Of a DNA stretch of 6,571 bases, positions 5,886 to 6,571 are shown one piece after another. The position numbers and the translations under genes are program-made. Source of the stretch: Chloroflexota bacterium (GTDB lineage: Bacteria > Chloroflexota > Dehalococcoidia > SM23-28-2 > RBG-16-64-32). The notes beneath the pieces are model-generated. The model saw nothing but the letters and a program-made list of their open reading frames with translations, searched no databases and was not told the origin of the DNA. How positions within the stretch are numbered: position 1 is the first letter of the stretch; each line of letters begins with the position of its first letter. The stretch is taken from NCBI GenBank assembly GCA_022565075.1, contig JADFKG010000116.1:1-6571 (forward strand), given 5' to 3'.

Positions 5886-6248
5886 TCAGTTCCTGATGTT
5901 GTCGATCAACGACGGAGTCAAGCCACACTTGGCATTCGTGCTGATCGCCTGAGAAGCAGAATCAAAGTGGATCTCTCCACCGGAGAAAATCACAATGATG
6001 GCACTTAGCTGATCGAAGACAGCGTCATCCAAGATCGTTGAGGAGTAGAGATCGCCCAGATTGTCGAACTGGATACCCTCGCCAACGAGGAAGATATTGA
6101 CAGCCTCGTTGGTCGCCGCCAGAAGATCGCAATCAACATCCAGAGGACTAGCCGCATGGACGTCCTTCGATGCCAGGCCAACCATCAGAATCACCGCCAG
6201 TACCGCCCCGGCAACGCCCATCGCACTTAGCGCGAACATGTAACGCAT
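5886..6248 (-). CDS. small exported or membrane-anchored protein, function unknown
   Basis: I do not recognise this 120-aa protein. Residues 1-32 form a hydrophobic N-terminal segment with one early Arg. They end in a plausible signal peptidase I site (VHA before ASP, residues 30-35), so it is probably secreted or tethered by one helix. The mature part is acidic, with only two cysteines, Cys40 and Cys108, one near each end, which could form a disulfide. It contains a short hydrophobic stretch SAIIVIFSGG (82-91). The ATG at 6248 follows an almost perfect ribosome binding site and a near-consensus promoter, so strong expression is likely. Codon and base use are less GC-rich than in the neighbouring operon. 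It is on the same strand as rpsB, 143 bp upstream, and rpsB has its own candidate promoter, so it need not belong to that operon. Confidence 0.8.
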   Translation of the reverse strand: MRYMFALSAMGVAGAVLAVILMVGLASKDVHAASPLDVDCDLLAATNEAVNIFLVGEGIQFDNLGDLYSSTILDDAVFDQLSAIIVIFSGGEIHFDSASQAISTNAKCGLTPSLIDNIRN

Positions 6249-6252
6249 GATG

Positions 6253-6261
6253 CACCTCCTT
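6253..6261 (-). promoter_or_regulatory. very strong Shine-Dalgarno of the small exported protein
   Basis: AAGGAGGTG on the minus strand matches the 16S anti-Shine-Dalgarno over nine bases. The AGGAGG core ends 6 nt before the ATG at 6248, which decides against the in-frame ATG at 6239. Confidence 0.9.
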
Positions 6262-6273
6262 CAGTGTGTTGCA

Positions 6274-6301
6274 ATTATAGTCAAATGGGATGGCGCGTCA
6301 A
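6274..6301 (-). promoter_or_regulatory. near-consensus sigma-70-type promoter for the small exported protein
   Basis: TTGACG (6301-6296), a 16-bp spacer and a perfect TATAAT (6279-6274) lie on the minus strand. Transcription should start near 6267, giving a leader of about 19 nt carrying the Shine-Dalgarno. This is the best promoter in the window. Confidence 0.8.
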
Positions 6302-6342
6302 CTCCCCGCAGCTCTCTTCGTTCGACTACCCGCCTGTTCCCG

Positions 6343-6372
6343 TTGACCACCGAGTGCTACGAGTCAGACAAT
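6343..6372 (+). promoter_or_regulatory. possible promoter for the plus-strand frame
   Basis: TTGACC (6343-6348) and GACAAT (6367-6372) are spaced by 18 bp on the plus strand. Transcription from it would begin almost at the ATG at 6382, which would make a leaderless message and explain the missing Shine-Dalgarno. The -10 matches only four of six bases. Confidence 0.25.
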
Positions 6373-6381
6373 GAACGTCCT

Positions 6382-6571
6382 ATGCCAGTCAGGAGTTTTG
6401 CAACAGCCTATAAGGTTCAGGACGAATCAAAACGAGCCCTTGCTGAGCACTATGCCGACTTGGCAAGTCAGCGAATGCAGGAAGCTGCTGAGCGTGGCCA
6501 TCAGGCACAAAGTGGGCTAGGATCTTTCGATCCTAGCCCAACTCTCACGCAGGACGAGTCTAAAAGGGCAC
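6382..6571 (+). CDS. repeat-containing hypothetical protein, N-terminal part (runs off window)
   Basis: This is an open frame of 63 codons with no stop before the edge. It begins MPVRSFATAYK and continues with an Ala/Gln/Glu-rich, probably helical stretch. The peptide QDESKRA occurs at residues 13-19 and again at 57-63. The two DNA copies differ at five bases in four codons (gaa/gag, tca/tct, cga/agg, gcc/gca), all silent, which supports real coding in this frame. The frame stays open upstream of 6382: an in-frame TTG at 6343 and an ATG at 6250 are alternatives. The latter is unlikely because it overlaps the divergent gene's ribosome binding site. No Shine-Dalgarno is seen before 6382. I do not recognise the family; a repeat protein with a 44-residue period is suggested but only one full unit is visible. 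Confidence 0.6.
   Translation, partial: MPVRSFATAYKVQDESKRALAEHYADLASQRMQEAAERGHQAQSGLGSFDPSPTLTQDESKRA
6418..6570 (+). repeat. two QDESKRA-encoding direct repeats, 132-bp period
   Basis: Copies lie at 6418-6438 and 6550-6570. Sixteen of 21 bases agree, and all five differences are synonymous in the plus-strand frame. The next base after copy two (c) also fits the Leu that follows copy one. Confidence 0.7.
6513..6540. repeat. perfect 12-bp inverted repeat with 4-nt loop
   Basis: TGGGCTAGGATC at 6513-6524 pairs completely with 6529-6540 around TTTC. On the minus strand the loop reads GAAA closed by C-G, a stable GNRA tetraloop. The minus-strand side is followed by ACTTTGTG, which is too T-poor for a confident terminator. 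On the plus strand the palindrome lies inside the open frame and encodes roughly GLGSFDPS between the two QDESKRA copies. Confidence 0.85.

Noticed and set aside
6250..6381. Upstream extension of the plus-strand frame to the ATG at 6250
   Set aside because: The frame is open, but the start would sit on the divergent gene's ribosome binding site and span its promoter; 6382 or 6343 are more likely.

Overview
The window is a high-GC bacterial chromosome segment dominated by a minus-strand housekeeping operon. In transcription order (right to left) it reads rpsB, tsf, pyrH, frr, uppS, cdsA and dxr, with dxr cut by the left edge. EF-Ts is the short single-core form (168 aa), and uppS sits between frr and cdsA. 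Together these fit Chloroflexota, perhaps a Dehalococcoidia-like lineage, better than Actinobacteria, which have a longer EF-Ts and a different order here. This assignment is inference; no rRNA or phylogenetic marker search was possible.

Layout: 1-621 holds the N-terminal half of dxr. cdsA (656-1468), uppS (1478-2320), frr (2373-2933) and pyrH (2952-3713) are tightly packed, with gaps of 9 to 52 bp. A 203-bp gap (3714-3916), unusually wide for this operon, separates pyrH from tsf (3917-4423) and contains a 10-bp inverted repeat with an overlapping alternative pairing. rpsB (4456-5742) starts at TTG behind a good Shine-Dalgarno and encodes a 428-residue S2 whose last ~190 residues are an acidic Ala/Glu/Pro tail built from internal DNA repeats. 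A plausible promoter lies just upstream at 5775-5804.

Right of the operon the composition becomes less GC-rich. A small exported or membrane-anchored protein of unknown function (5886-6248, minus) has a near-consensus promoter and a very strong ribosome binding site. Divergent from it, an open frame on the plus strand (6382 to beyond the window) encodes an Ala/Gln/Glu-rich protein with a repeated QDESKRA peptide. The two copies differ at five bases, all silent, which is good evidence for real coding. A perfect 12-bp inverted repeat with a 4-nt loop lies inside this frame.

Functionally, the operon joins translation (S2, EF-Ts, ribosome recycling factor) to UMP phosphorylation and to envelope and isoprenoid supply. 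Dxr makes MEP, UppS builds the undecaprenyl carrier for wall synthesis, and CdsA makes CDP-diacylglycerol for phospholipids. The most unusual content is the repeat-built acidic tail on S2 and the two uncharacterised genes at the right edge. I did not find a convincing defence, mobile or CRISPR system.
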